Below are positions 34,576 through 44,300 of a stretch of 64,000 nucleotides of DNA, in pieces; within the stretch, counting starts at the first letter, position 1; the number at the start of each line of letters is the position of its first letter. The DNA lies in contig OW386285.2 of assembly GCA_936432065.2 (NCBI GenBank), positions 105,715,869 to 105,779,868 of the forward strand. Reading direction: 5' to 3'. A program made the translations under genes and the position numbers. The DNA is from Rutpela maculata (Eukaryota; Arthropoda; Insecta; Coleoptera; Cerambycidae). The notes beneath the pieces were generated by a model that had not been told where the DNA came from, ran no database searches, and saw nothing but the letters and a program-made list of their open reading frames with translations.

Positions 34576-35682
34576 TTAAAAGATATTATAATTTTCAGAA
34601 CTTTTACATTTTTTGTAATTCTCATATGCTTTATTTTTAGCTTTCAATTTAACTATTAAGTGTTTATTATACCAAACTGGGTATTTACGAGAGCATGTTT
34701 TCTTTTTAGGCACATGTTTTTCAAAAAGAGAGTACAATCTAGAGTAGAATCCCTCCACCATGTCATTTACATCCTCTATATTATTTAAAAAACTCCAATC
34801 AGTTAATGTTAGATCGTTATATAGGTTGGGAAAATTTGCTTTCCTAAAATTATACTCATTATCACTAATTACAGGAAAATTTATGGGTTTGTCGTTGCAA
34901 GACATGTTAATCATTAATGTTGGGTGATAAGCATCTTCAGATACAAAAGAATCCGCAGTTTTAGATACTTCGCAATTTAGATTGGCCAGTACTAGATCTA
35001 GAATCTTATCGTTGCAATTTGTTATATTGTTATACTGAGTAAGATTGTAAAAACTTAAAAAATTTTGGACCGACAGAGCTATTCTATCATAGGTACCTCT
35101 ATGCATGCCAATATATTCAGGTATGTTAAAATCTCCAATAACTAATAGGTAGTTTTCATAAATATAATAGAATGATTCAAGTGCATCAAAGAGAATTTCA
35201 TAGTCAGTTGCAGAAGTTTGAGGCGGAACATATAATAGAAATACGTATATCACAGATTTCCTAAGACATATTTTGACACCCAAAATATCAATAAGCTTAA
35301 TATCGCGGATAGTATCACATATTGAGTAGACGTCAATTACAGAAACATGTATGTGTTTTTTAGTAGCTAACAGAACTCCACCACCTCTGGTTGTATTAGT
35401 GGAACTGAAATCGCGATCTTTACGAAATACGTTATATTTAGTTAAGTCGAATAGTTCGGAATCGTGTACCGTATCATTTAGCCATGTTTCTGTAAGTGCA
35501 ATGATGCTATACTGGTTTTCTGATGACCCACAATTTACAAATATGTCTGAAGTTTTACCTAGCACACTACGGCAGTTTTGATAATAACACAAAAACGAGG
35601 TAGGCCTATGTTTTGTGGAATTAGAATTATTTGGTGGAATGTTAACTGATTTTTGACAATTTACATGAGACAAACCAATCAT
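34576..35682 (-). pseudogene. LINE-2 ORF2, endonuclease domain
   Basis: Motifs in order are LCYYQNCRSV, SIIALTETWLND, RGGGVLLATKK, FLLYVPPQT, VIGDFNIPEY, DKILDLVLANL and a final EDAYHPTL in place of the SDH motif. The open frame is 368 codons starting MIGLSHVNCQ. A stop at 34576 interrupts the linker to the RT; the same frame continues past it as KLRAEFKTENHLAYRQYI. Confidence 0.88.
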
Positions 35683-35729
35683 AAAGTGCTTCTTAGTAAT
35701 TATATTAGACTTTTCAGTGTTTTCTTCAT

Positions 35730-36902
35730 TTATGCTATGTGAAAATCCTCCGCCACATCCTCATGTACATTTTCACTGTCTCCTACTCCATTTTTATGAT
35801 GATTAGGTTTATCCAGAAATCGCTCACCTTTTTGGAAGTCGAACCTGTCGTAAACTACCCCTTTTGGCCACAGTTTTGAATCATATATACTGTCTGAAAA
35901 TTTCTTATCGAACCCTATTAAATAACAATTGTTGTCCTTGGTTTTATAGTAAGTATCTAGCCACTTAACACTAATATCTTCTTCATTCTCCACTTTCAAC
36001 TTTTTATTTAGATATTGTTTTATTTTTTTAGAGTCTGCATTGTCTTTAACTTTTTTTATGATTAACCAGTTCTTTTTATTTTTCCTTACTGCACTTCCTT
36101 CAAAATTATTCACTTCGGTTTGATTGTCATCTCCTGTACCGATGTTGCCTCTTCTTCTCCATTTTTTCTTGTTCTTAACATGAATAAAATTATCATCATT
36201 TGGTCGATCATCTGAAGATTGAATTACTGATTCACAAATATTAATTGCATTTGTACTAATGGAATTATCGACTTGTCCCAAATTTATTATTCTATTTGCT
36301 AATTCTCTTTGTGCCTGTTCAATTTCGTAGCCACTTTTAGAGGTATTTGGTTTATCAGGTCTAATTGCCGCAGATGATGTACTTGATTTTTGAATATTTG
36401 CCTTTGACGTTATCGTATAAGGTGTTTTTAATACTGATGGGATGATTAGTTTATTTGTAGTATCTTTATGTACTTCTTTATTTTTCTCCATTGCATTTTC
36501 TTTTGAATAACCATGTAGATTATTAATGTGAGAGAGAATACCGTTTTCAAAAATTTGCAACTGTTCTTTTATATTCTTACGCATATCTATATCCTTCTGT
36601 TCAACCAGAGTCTGAAGATGTTCAATTTTTTGTAAGTAAATCTCATCAATTTGTATTATTTTTTCATTAAGCACTTCCAAAAGTTTTTTAATTTTTTTAC
36701 TAATTGCATTCTCATTCGGTTTTATAACACATTCTGGACATAAATAAATCATCCTTCTCTGAGCTAATTCAATCACCTTTACTTCATTAGATGATAGTTG
36801 TGAGCATCCTTTACAGAGATGTACATTGCATGTGTCACAAATAATCGGTTTTTTGGAATCAGCTGAAATTGCTGTTTTACATTTAAAACATTTATTTTCC
36901 AT
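35730..36902 (-). CDS. LINE-2 ORF1, PHD-type zinc finger protein
   Basis: An intact 390-residue frame. Residues 4-55 form a cysteine-rich finger: CFKCKT, CDTCNVHLCKGC and CPECV motifs, a PHD-like treble. A long charged helix-rich segment follows (LEVLNEKIIQIDEIYLQKIE), likely coiled coil. The C-terminal ~110 residues carry a compact domain ending LWPKGVVYDRFDFQKGERFL. The same domain ending (FWPRGVGYKRFNF) occurs in ORF1 of LINE-5, so it is an element trait. The likely role is RNA or DNA binding and chaperoning of the LINE RNA; this is inferred from the family. Confidence 0.85.
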   Translation of the reverse strand: MENKCFKCKTAISADSKKPIICDTCNVHLCKGCSQLSSNEVKVIELAQRRMIYLCPECVIKPNENAISKKIKKLLEVLNEKIIQIDEIYLQKIEHLQTLVEQKDIDMRKNIKEQLQIFENGILSHINNLHGYSKENAMEKNKEVHKDTTNKLIIPSVLKTPYTITSKANIQKSSTSSAAIRPDKPNTSKSGYEIEQAQRELANRIINLGQVDNSISTNAINICESVIQSSDDRPNDDNFIHVKNKKKWRRRGNIGTGDDNQTEVNNFEGSAVRKNKKNWLIIKKVKDNADSKKIKQYLNKKLKVENEEDISVKWLDTYYKTKDNNCYLIGFDKKFSDSIYDSKLWPKGVVYDRFDFQKGERFLDKPNHHKNGVGDSENVHEDVAEDFHIA

Positions 36903-36925
36903 TTTGCATAAAATATTTACATCCC

Positions 36926-37604
36926 AGTCACTAAGTCATATCTACGCCTCTGGCATTGGTTTACAGTTTTTGCTGTAACTTTTACAGTTTTTATTTCACA
37001 CTGTCTTTAAAAGTTTTTTGTGACCTTTTTTGGACTGGTCTATTAATATGTATTATAATTTTGTTTATTATTATTTCACTATAACTTTAATATTATTTTA
37101 GTACACACTTCATCAAAGGGAAGTTCTACTTGTTATTTAAGATTACACTAAAATACTTAAATTTTTGTACACTTTTGCCACTAGAAAACTGCCAGTTTAC
37201 TGGAGCAATCTAATCTATATACAGACATCACTGAATCACATTAATATAAAACAACTACCTGTGTTCCAAATTTCAAGTTCCTCTAGAACCACCCTATATA
37301 TTTTGACTACAGCTTACCAACTTTTTATACCTTTTTCACATGCAGTAGCAATAACGATAGTTTAATTAATTGTGGCAACTCTCCCTACATTATATACTCG
37401 GTGTATGGTAAATCGATAGAAAGTTTTAAGGGGGTAATAATAATAATCAGCGTTTAATATTTTTTTCTAATCTTCAATGGACACTTCCTCAAAACAATAC
37501 AAAACAGAGTTTGAAATGGAATTATAAAAAATTTTGCATACCAATTAAAATGCATGTGCTTGAAGTTGGCATCCTGTTATTGAAAATTTTGCTCGAATTG
37601 GTTT
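36926..37604. other. Intronic sequence, nothing recognised
   Basis: AT-rich spacer upstream (on the minus strand) of LINE-2 ORF1. The first part may be the LINE-2 5' UTR; no boundary is visible. Confidence 0.35.
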
Positions 37605-38010
37605 GTAATTGTTTGCAAAGATATGCTATTGTCATTTTTTAGTTTGCGACGCAATAGTTTTTGAAAACCCCTCTCGAAACTCCAAACACCCCAGAACCCC
37701 AACATTGGAATTTCGAAAAAATTTGCCCACACGAAACCCCAACACCAACATTGGAATGTCGAAAAAATTCTTTTTGCAATTGTTTGCGAACATTTGCGAT
37801 TACATAACTTTCGTTTGCAATTGCATTATTTTCGTTTGCGACGTTGCCATTCCCCAGAAAAACTCAATAATAATACATCCCAGCAGCCCAGCATGGGACT
37901 TTCGAAAAAATTCCTTTTGCTATCGTTTGCGATCACATTATTTTTGATTGCGACGTGGCCGTTCTCAGAAAAATCCAACAATAATACATTCCAGCACCCC
38001 AAACATTGTG
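37605..38010 (+). repeat. Imperfect tandem repeat, ~150-190 bp units
   Basis: Two to two-and-a-half diverged units. Shared motifs are ACATTGGAATKTCGAAAAAA, TTTGCGATYACAT, TTTGCGACGTTGCCRTTC and CAATAATAATACATYCCAGC. Short open frames across it come from the repeat. Confidence 0.7.
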
Positions 38011-38049
38011 ATTGGTAGGCTAGAATGAACTTCCGCAGGATAGAACTAT

Positions 38050-39090
38050 CACCAAAAACTGTAGGCCAATTGCTGAGGCATCAAGTTTCCCAAAAATGTT
38101 TGGATATAATGTGATTGATGAAAATTTTTGACTAAACATAACATCCTTTCTACTGCTCAACATGACTTTAGATCATCCCATTCTACCATGACTTTTTTAG
38201 ACAGGTGATTGCTGCCTTCGATGCAGGCGAGAGTCCTGCTGGGATGTTTTATGATTTAAGCAGGGCTTTCGACCGTGTTGATCACAGTGGCCTTCTGTTT
38301 ATACTGGAGAAATACGGAATACGTGAGGCTGCCTTAAACTGCTGCCTTATTTGACAAACAGATCACAGTTTGTTGAAATCCGCTATAAAATACATGGCGT
38401 CTATGAAAAATTTAACTCGGTCATAATTGGTGCAGGAGTGGGAATACCCCAGGGTTCTATCTTAGGCCCTGTGTTGTTTCTACTCTTTATCAATGACCTT
38501 CCCGATTTTGTAAAAGATCACTTCATCGTAATGTATGCTGATGATGCCTTACTCTTTGTCACCGGTAGTAATAACAACGAAAATGAAAATAAGATCAAAA
38601 GTAACCTCCTAGTAAACAAATCTCAGTTTTTTTAATCAAAATGGACTATTCTTAAACATAGATATTTTCATACAAATCACAATAAAAGCAACATGAATTT
38701 AAATATAGTCAACAAAAACCTCTCCCTGAGAAGAATGGAACCTGTTAAATTTTTTAGGCATACGCTAGATGACGGTTTAGCTTGGAAACCCCCCCTGCAA
38801 TGAACTCATCTCTAAAATGAATACTATTTGCTATCAAATAAGGAATCTCAAAAATATTATAAATGGGGAAATGCTCATTTCATTTTACTATTCGCAAGTG
38901 CAAACAAGACTAATCTACGGAATATGCTTCTGGGGCTCTTGTATATCAATGCCAAATGTCTTTAAAGCAAAAACAAGGATTATTCGGTGCATGGCAGGTG
39001 TTAATAAAAGGCATACTTGTCGAGACCTTTTTGGCCAGTTCGCCATACTAACTGTCATGGACTATATATACCAGGTGGCTCAGCTGATAG
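38050..39090 (+). pseudogene. LINE-3: non-LTR reverse transcriptase fragment
   Basis: The sense-oriented RT piece starts at a NCRPIAEASSFPKMF motif (38057) and reads GMFYDLSRAFDRVDHSGLL (38247), VGIPQGSILGPVLFLLFIND (38436) and the catalytic MYADDALLF (38532). The C-terminal region is 38817-39085, with YQIRNLKNIINGEMLISFYY, GICFWGS and HTCRDLFGQFAILTV. Frame changes occur near 38340 and 38640-38800. The CRDLF/ILTV motif is shared with LINE-4, marking a lineage different from LINE-1 and LINE-2. Both ends are truncated. Confidence 0.85.
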
Positions 39091-39359
39091 GGGACACTCT
39101 TGTAACTTTTGGATTGGCGAATGGATTTTTTTCAAATTTAGTGTAGTGGTATGGGATGAAATTTCCAGTTATATGATGTAAAGAACGAAAATGGCCGACC
39201 TTCGGTTTCGATGCAATTTACATCAAAATCGAATTTTTAAATGGGACAACCGGTATATTTTTGCATATTTGGAAACTGCTGGCCAAAATATATATCATCT
39301 GACCCTCAAATATTATTTTGATTTTCAAAAGACATTTTAAAAAAGTATCATTATTATTA

Positions 39360-39675
39360 TTTATTTAATTAGAGAGGGATGTTATAAGTTTGACTCGTAT
39401 GTTTGTATGTTTGTTTGTCTGTCTGTCTGTCTGTGGCTTTATATCTCTTCAACGGGAGATCCGATTTTGATGCAGTTTTTATTAAAATTAAATGTAACAC
39501 ATAAATATATTTATAATAGAACCGGTCCTGTAGACCTGTGTGACTAGTAGAATACAAAATTGGACCGCGTTGGCTTAAAGGTTAAAAAGTTCTGTGTGGG
39601 ACTCATTATATAGTAATATGCTATGTTGTATGTATATGTTTAGTTTAAAAAGTATAAAAGTAAATTAAATTACAA
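39360..39675. repeat. Transposon-like non-coding repeat with TCTG run
   Basis: It contains TTTGTCTGTCTGTCTGTCTG (39412-39431), then TCTTCAACGGGAGATCCGAT, a phrase typical of dispersed non-coding insect repeats. It abuts the large hairpin that follows. Class not determined. Confidence 0.4.
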
Positions 39676-40040
39676 ATTTAAAAAATCTCCGACAAAAATA
39701 TCGACTAAATAATTAATAAAAAAAAAAAAAAAAGTTAACACAACTTCCATTCCATATACGAACTCTTATGATTTATTTAAATCCAGCTTACATTTTCTTT
39801 ATGTCCTCGAGATTTGCTTTCTTATATGCATGAATATGTCGGGGGCTGCTGTAAAGACGATATATTCATGCGTATAAGAAAGCAAATCTCGAGGACATAA
39901 AGAATGTAAGCTGGATTTAAATAAATCAGAGTTCGTATATGGAATCAAAATTATTTCATAATTTTTAAAGTTGCGTTAATTTTTTTTTTATATTAGTTAT
40001 TTAGTCGATATTTTTATGTCGGGGTTTTTTTAAATTTGTA
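39676..40040. mobile_element. Large hairpin MITE
   Basis: Inner arms of ~85 bp (39750-39837 and 39861-39943) pair almost perfectly, including CCTCGAGATTTGCTTTCTTA and its inverse, around a GC-rich loop GTCGGGGGCTGCTG. Outer arms (39682-39716 and 40003-40030, TCGACTAAATAA-type) pair after an A/T-rich interruption. It lies in the dynein D-E intron. No clear target duplication was found. Confidence 0.8.
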
Positions 40041-40791
40041 ATTTAATTTTATTGTTGTTCAAAAAGAGAATCATCATTTCTAATATATCTATCTATGTGT
40101 TCTTCTTCTCACTTTGATGGTAGTATATAAGCTTTTTAACATGAAAAAGATTATAAAATTATTAACAGGAATGAACATAACAGAAAAAGACTGAAAATTT
40201 ACACAACATATGTGAAATATGCATGAAAGCAAAGCAAACAAGATTACCATTTGCCCCTATCTTATTTCTTCTGTAATTGTTGCACCTATTTTATTAATTT
40301 CCCTGATCAGGTGGTCATGGTCAGTTATTTCAACCTCGTAAATGAGTTCTTTCATTCGTCCCCAGACATGAAAGACGAGAGGTGTGGGTCTGGGGACCTT
40401 GTTGGTCGCAATATCGAAATCTGTGATACTTTGTAGACCGGTATATATGTTATAAAGATTATACGCTATATCTTTGAGATAAAAAGTAACCTTCCAAATG
40501 GTATCATATTACAGTATTATATAACAGCTTCCTTTGAGAACTGCTAGGTATTATATTTTATTTTAGCTTCTCATGATTTATACTGATTTGCTATCTTGCA
40601 TTTCCTACATACAATTGTTCATTTTATTGATATAAAGCTTGATTCCTCTTAACTAAAATAAGTGCTTTTAAAAAGTCAATAATACAACAAGTGATTTAAC
40701 ATATATGGTCATATAGGTTCTAAATGACCCCTTCTCTCATCCTCCCTTTTTTGTTCAACAGACTGTACTAATAATAATATGTTTAATGTAG
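40041..40791. other. End of the D-E intron, nothing recognised
   Basis: AT-rich sequence leading to the acceptor AATGTAG of exon E. No gene or repeat is recognised. Confidence 0.4.
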
Positions 40792-40968
40792 GTACTAAAT
40801 GAGGTGTTGGAAGCGACTGAAATTGCAACGAAAATCAAAGAAGAGGCTACCATAGTAAAAGATCGGGCCGAAGGTTTAGTAGCATTGATTAGTGTTGATC
40901 AACAGGAAGCGGAAAAGAAACTCCTTGCTGCTAAACCAGCTCTAGAAGCTGCCGAGCAAGCGCTACTT
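40792..40968 (+). CDS. Axonemal dynein heavy chain, exon E (stalk coiled coil 1)
   Basis: 59 codons, phase 0 at both ends (TGTAG| and CTT|GTAAGT). The sequence VLNEVLEATEIATKIKEEAT, KDRAEGLVALISVDQQEAEK and AAKPALEAAEQALL is the second half of stalk helix CC1 leading to the microtubule-binding tip. The AAKPALEEAE-type motif is highly conserved in axonemal heavy chains. A 63-nt intron follows. Confidence 0.95.
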
Positions 40969-41031
40969 GTAAGTACTTTGATTTTATTGTATTGATTCTC
41001 AAAAATATTAATATTACTAATTGGTTTTCAG

Positions 41032-41199
41032 ACAATCAAAGCTGCTGACATTGCAACTGTGAGAAAACTTGGAAAACCGCCTTATTTAATCACGCTTATT
41101 ATGGACGCCGTTCTCATCTATTTTAAGAGAAAATTGGAACCTGTTAAACCAGATCTAGATAAAAATTTCTTAGTAGCCTCTTGGACTGAGTCTTTAAAG
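41032..41199 (+). CDS. Axonemal dynein heavy chain, exon F (microtubule-binding domain start)
   Basis: 56 codons in phase 0 after a GGTTTTCAG acceptor. It reads TIKAADIATVRKLGKPPYLI, the H1 region of the microtubule-binding domain, then MDAVLIYFKRKLEPVKPDLD and ends VASWTESLK at AAG|GTTTGA. The next expected sequence (continuation of the binding domain) was not found anywhere downstream, so the following intron extends past the window end. Confidence 0.95.
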
Positions 41200-41419
41200 G
41201 TTTGATTCTAGTTTCTAATAAAATCTGTGTCAATTGCAATAATTACAGGCTCAGCGGAATAAAATAATTTCGAGCTGTTATTAAACTAAAAAAGTGGTTT
41301 TCAGCTACTGGAGTAACAAGCGCTAAAAAAAGCGTCGTCAAATTGACTATGCAAATAAAAAAACAGAGCTTAGATTGGTATCTACATAAATAAAGTGCAG
41401 TAATTTTATGAAAATTATT

Positions 41420-41905
41420 TTAACGGACTAGCATCTTGCATTCGCAAAGAATATGTTCCGCAGTTTCTATTGCAGTATCGCAGTATCTGCATGAATTGTT
41501 GTGTGCCTTGCCCATGTTCTTAAGATGTTATCTTAAGGGGCAATGGCTTGTTAAAAGGCCTGTCATCAGCCTTGAGTCGGACTTTTCAATTTCAAGAAGC
41601 CTTGTGGCATTCTTTGACAAATAAGTGATGAACATTTTTGCTTGTCTTTGGCTCAGAGTATTCCTCCAGTAGGACTTTTCTGTTTTAAGACCTTCTTCGT
41701 TATGTGTCCCTTAGATAAGCCACAAAATGGTTCAGGCCCAAAGAATGGGCCTTCTGCACCTTTTTTTGCAAGGGCGTCAGCAGCTAATTCGTTTCCTTCT
41801 ATTCCCCCATGCCCTGGCACCTACATCAAGGTAACCCCGTTGTTTTTTGCCAGTTTAGTAAGTGTTCTTTCGAGGTGTGAGTTCCAGGTAAGTCTTTGAT
41901 CCAGG
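41420..41905 (-). pseudogene. Retroelement RNase H fragment
   Basis: Read on the minus strand from 41905: DQRLTWNSHLERTLTKLAKN, a stop, then VPGHGGIEGNELAADALAKK, the conserved last motif of RNase H domains of I/R1-type LINEs, then GPEPFCGLSKGHITKK. After a frame change at about 41655 it continues with a Cys/His cluster (NSCRYCDTAIETAEHILCEC), typical of the region after RNase H. It is a broken, truncated piece. No LINE elsewhere in the window has RNase H, so this is a separate lineage. Confidence 0.8.
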
Positions 41906-42094
41906 ATTATTCCTAGATATATATTTTTTTTAATTTTAAAATTCAAACCTTAAAAGGCCACTCAGGGCGCACAATAGGTAGTGTACAAGATATTTATATT
42001 AAAAAACTTATCATCATAATAAAAATTACTAAATTAGTAAAATACATCAAAATATATCGTACTTAGAGGTATACAATAAATTTAATACAAAAAT
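41906..42094. other. AT-rich spacer between retroelement fragments
   Basis: No gene recognised. It contains T-rich and A-rich runs that may be tails of the flanking fragments. Confidence 0.35.
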
Positions 42095-42360
42095 ATATAG
42101 AGTGTGCAGACCCATTATAGAATATGGACATGTAATTTTCTCTAATCTAAAAAATCCAGCCATCAAAAACCTCAGAGTAGCCGAAACAAGTGCCATCCGT
42201 ACATCACCAAACTTCGCCATCCCAACAATCCCCTACATAGCCCGCCAAACCAGCTCTTGTATGAACAAACCCACATCCAGCCAATCCAGGAACGACTTTC
42301 CTCTCTTACGCGCAGATTTTGTCAAAAACATCAAAATAAAAATATAATAGATGAGTATTG
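42095..42360 (+). pseudogene. LINE RT C-terminal fragment
   Basis: The frame starts RVCRPIIEYGHVIFSNL and continues AIKNLRVAETSAIRT. It then shifts frame near 42200-42250 to LLYEQTHIQPIQERLSSLTR followed by RFCQ. This is the usual ending of jockey-type reverse transcriptase ORFs (parental locus 'R-I-EYG' motif, then the QPI-ERL motif). The rest of the element is absent. Confidence 0.65.
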
Positions 42361-42662
42361 TATAAGAAGAAATGGCAGAAGAAGCAGACATCTATCCTGC
42401 AAATACCCTTTGGGAGAAAATCACATCGCTGGGATAACCACCACGAAATATACAGCACACATATATGCATGTTTTTTTTTTATATATACATATATATATT
42501 TAAACGTTAAATTTTCTTTTTTGTCTTATGTAAATACAAATGAACTTACTATAATTATATTAATTCATGTAGGTATACTTGTTAAATGACATTAAGATGG
42601 AAATCGAAACGGGCTGAAGGACCTCGGTCAATTGCCCTTTGAAATGTATTAGCTCATTTCAA

Positions 42663-43023
42663 TAATAGTATATTGTGTATTTAGGTGTGAAAGCAATACT
42701 TTCCCGGATGACGATGCAAATTGTTGGCCAAGGCGCTAGCCGAGGCCAACAAGCATCGAAGTCTGGGAATGTGCTTTCACACCGAAGTATGCATACTATT
42801 TTTTCTGAAATCACAATCAATATTATTATAAATTAAGGAATTTATATTAATGCATAAATAACATTTCTTCATTACAATCTAACTGCTTACTAATAAATGC
42901 AATTTTAATGTGAGTTGGTTTGTCTGCGTGTATTTATTTACTGACTAAAATATACATAAAAAACCGTACGGGAATGTTACTTTCCCGGCCTAGGCCGGGA
43001 AAGTAACATTCCCGTACGGTTTT
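42663..43023 (-). mobile_element. Double-hairpin element, copy 2
   Basis: The second, better preserved copy of the 17189-17592 element, in opposite orientation. Hairpin 2 occupies 42663-42805, with inner stem TTGTTGGCC/GGCCAACAA and outer stem AGTATATTGTGTATTTAGGT. Hairpin 1 is the perfect palindrome 42960-43023. About 155 bp of shared unpaired sequence lies between (ATTTCTTCATTACAATCTAA). No coding sequence. Confidence 0.82.
42960..43023. repeat. Perfect 64-bp palindrome, no spacer
   Basis: The sequence is its own reverse complement from 42960 to 43023, centred on GGCCTAGGCC. Each half starts AAAACCGTACGGGAATGTTA and continues CTTTCCCGGCC. The first mismatch is at 42959/43024. It forms one end of the double-hairpin element. 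Confidence 0.93.
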
Positions 43024-43699
43024 GTGTTTTGTGTCTCTTGAGTATCCGACCAAAAAGTCACATTGCACAGCTCTTGTAGGTTGTTGCAATGGAGGTGGTT
43101 TCTTATTTTTTTTTTTTAAATTTTCTTTTTCCATCTTGTACATAATAATATTAAGCTAGGCATATTAGGAAAAAAATGAGGGTTCAGAGGAAAGTTTTGC
43201 TATAGTTTTGATTTCCTCACCCTCTATGTTTTTTTGGGTCACTGAACATGAATTTGAAGTTTGCAGGCAAAAATTTGGACCGGAATTTGTTTTTTTAGCA
43301 CTTTTTGCCCAAATTTTCCAATTTTCATATATAACGTTTTTTTGGAAGACTAACCGTTCCGCCGCTAGAGCGCGCCGAAAAAGGACCATATTCCCATATC
43401 TAGTGAAATTCACCGTTTTCGCGGAAATCGCCCTTGCTACTTACTTAACTGTTGATCGTAAATGATTTATAATGAACTTGTGTTTTGTATGGGTTGTCAT
43501 GATTGCTGAGTATAAAGTTCTAAATTTCCAAAATTTGCGTGAGACTCCTGGTCAGCGGATCAAGTTGTAAAAATGTTGGAAGGAACACTCGAATGATTTT
43601 TACAAGCTTTTATTTAACTTGCTATGTATGTATGTATATTAGTTTGTTCAGGGCAAATCTTGCACCTGAATTTTAAAAGTCATCCTTAACCGATTAAGC

Positions 43700-43910
43700 T
43701 GAATATTGCATACACATTTGGTTTGGATGACAATGCATGGTTAGCTAAGTGACGTCATTCTAAATCCAATATGGCGGACTCCCAAAGATGGCGAACTAGT
43801 TATTTTTTTATGCACCCCCATGATATGAGTATGAATTAAAAGGGTTTTCTGAGAAGAATATGAAAAATGAAATTACGTCACGCTAAATTCAATATGGACT
43901 TCAGCACCTT
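43700..43910 (+). repeat. Diverged unit of the 15730-16090 tandem repeat
   Basis: It contains GTGACGTCATTCTAAATCCA, ATATGGCGGACTCCCAAAGA, a GATATGAGTATGAATTAAAA-type motif and the start of a second unit (AATTACGTCACGCTAAATTC). The order and spacing match the array in the 25.5 kb intron. Confidence 0.7.
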
Positions 43911-44025
43911 ACAACCAAGGAAAATCGAAGTTTGTGAAAACTTTCACCAAAAACCCCACCTTGCCGATGTTGAAAGTGTTTCAAAAATTATAAGAAGGCA
44001 GCTTTTAAGACCTCATCAAAAATAG

Positions 44026-44300
44026 CTGCACTACCACCATCAGCTGCTGCAGCCACACAGCACAGTTTTAGGGTGTATCACCAGGTGCAGCAATGGCTGG
44101 GGGATGAGAAAAATGCCGAAGATTGGGGTTGGAAACGAGCAACAAAGTGCCTGGAACCAATCACCTCTCTACAAGCCCCTGCTCCTCCCTAACTGCTGCG
44201 TCTGGTGTCATGCAGATGCGTCAAGATCTGCGCAAAAAAATGTAGCTGCAAAAAAACAGGCCTCGATTACACCAATCTATGCATCAACTGTGACAACGCA
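44026..44300 (+). pseudogene. C-terminal fragment of a transposon-associated CXC-motif protein
   Basis: Frame 1 reads AAAATQHSFRVYHQVQQWLG, DEKNAEDWGWKRA and LEPITSLQAPAPP before a stop near 44192. A shifted frame continues LLRLVSCRCVKICAKKCSCK, KTGLDYTNLCINCDN. The Cys spacing (CRC, C, CSC, C-x2-C) resembles the tesmin/TSO1-like CXC tail of a protein found in many copies in insect genomes, usually close to mobile DNA. Only the last ~90 residues remain and one frameshift is certain. The upstream part is missing. Confidence 0.6.

Larger units (their letters stand above)
32499..36925 (-). mobile_element. LINE-2: jockey/CR1-group non-LTR retrotransposon, near full length, broken
   Basis: An antisense-oriented LINE in the dynein D-E intron. 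On its own strand it reads PHD-type ORF1, endonuclease, RT, then a (TAAA)n-type tail at 32499-32518. ORF1 is fully open (390 codons). ORF2 has one stop and several frameshifts. Its 3' end matches the short insertion in LINE-1, so this family was active after LINE-1 inserted. Confidence 0.9.
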
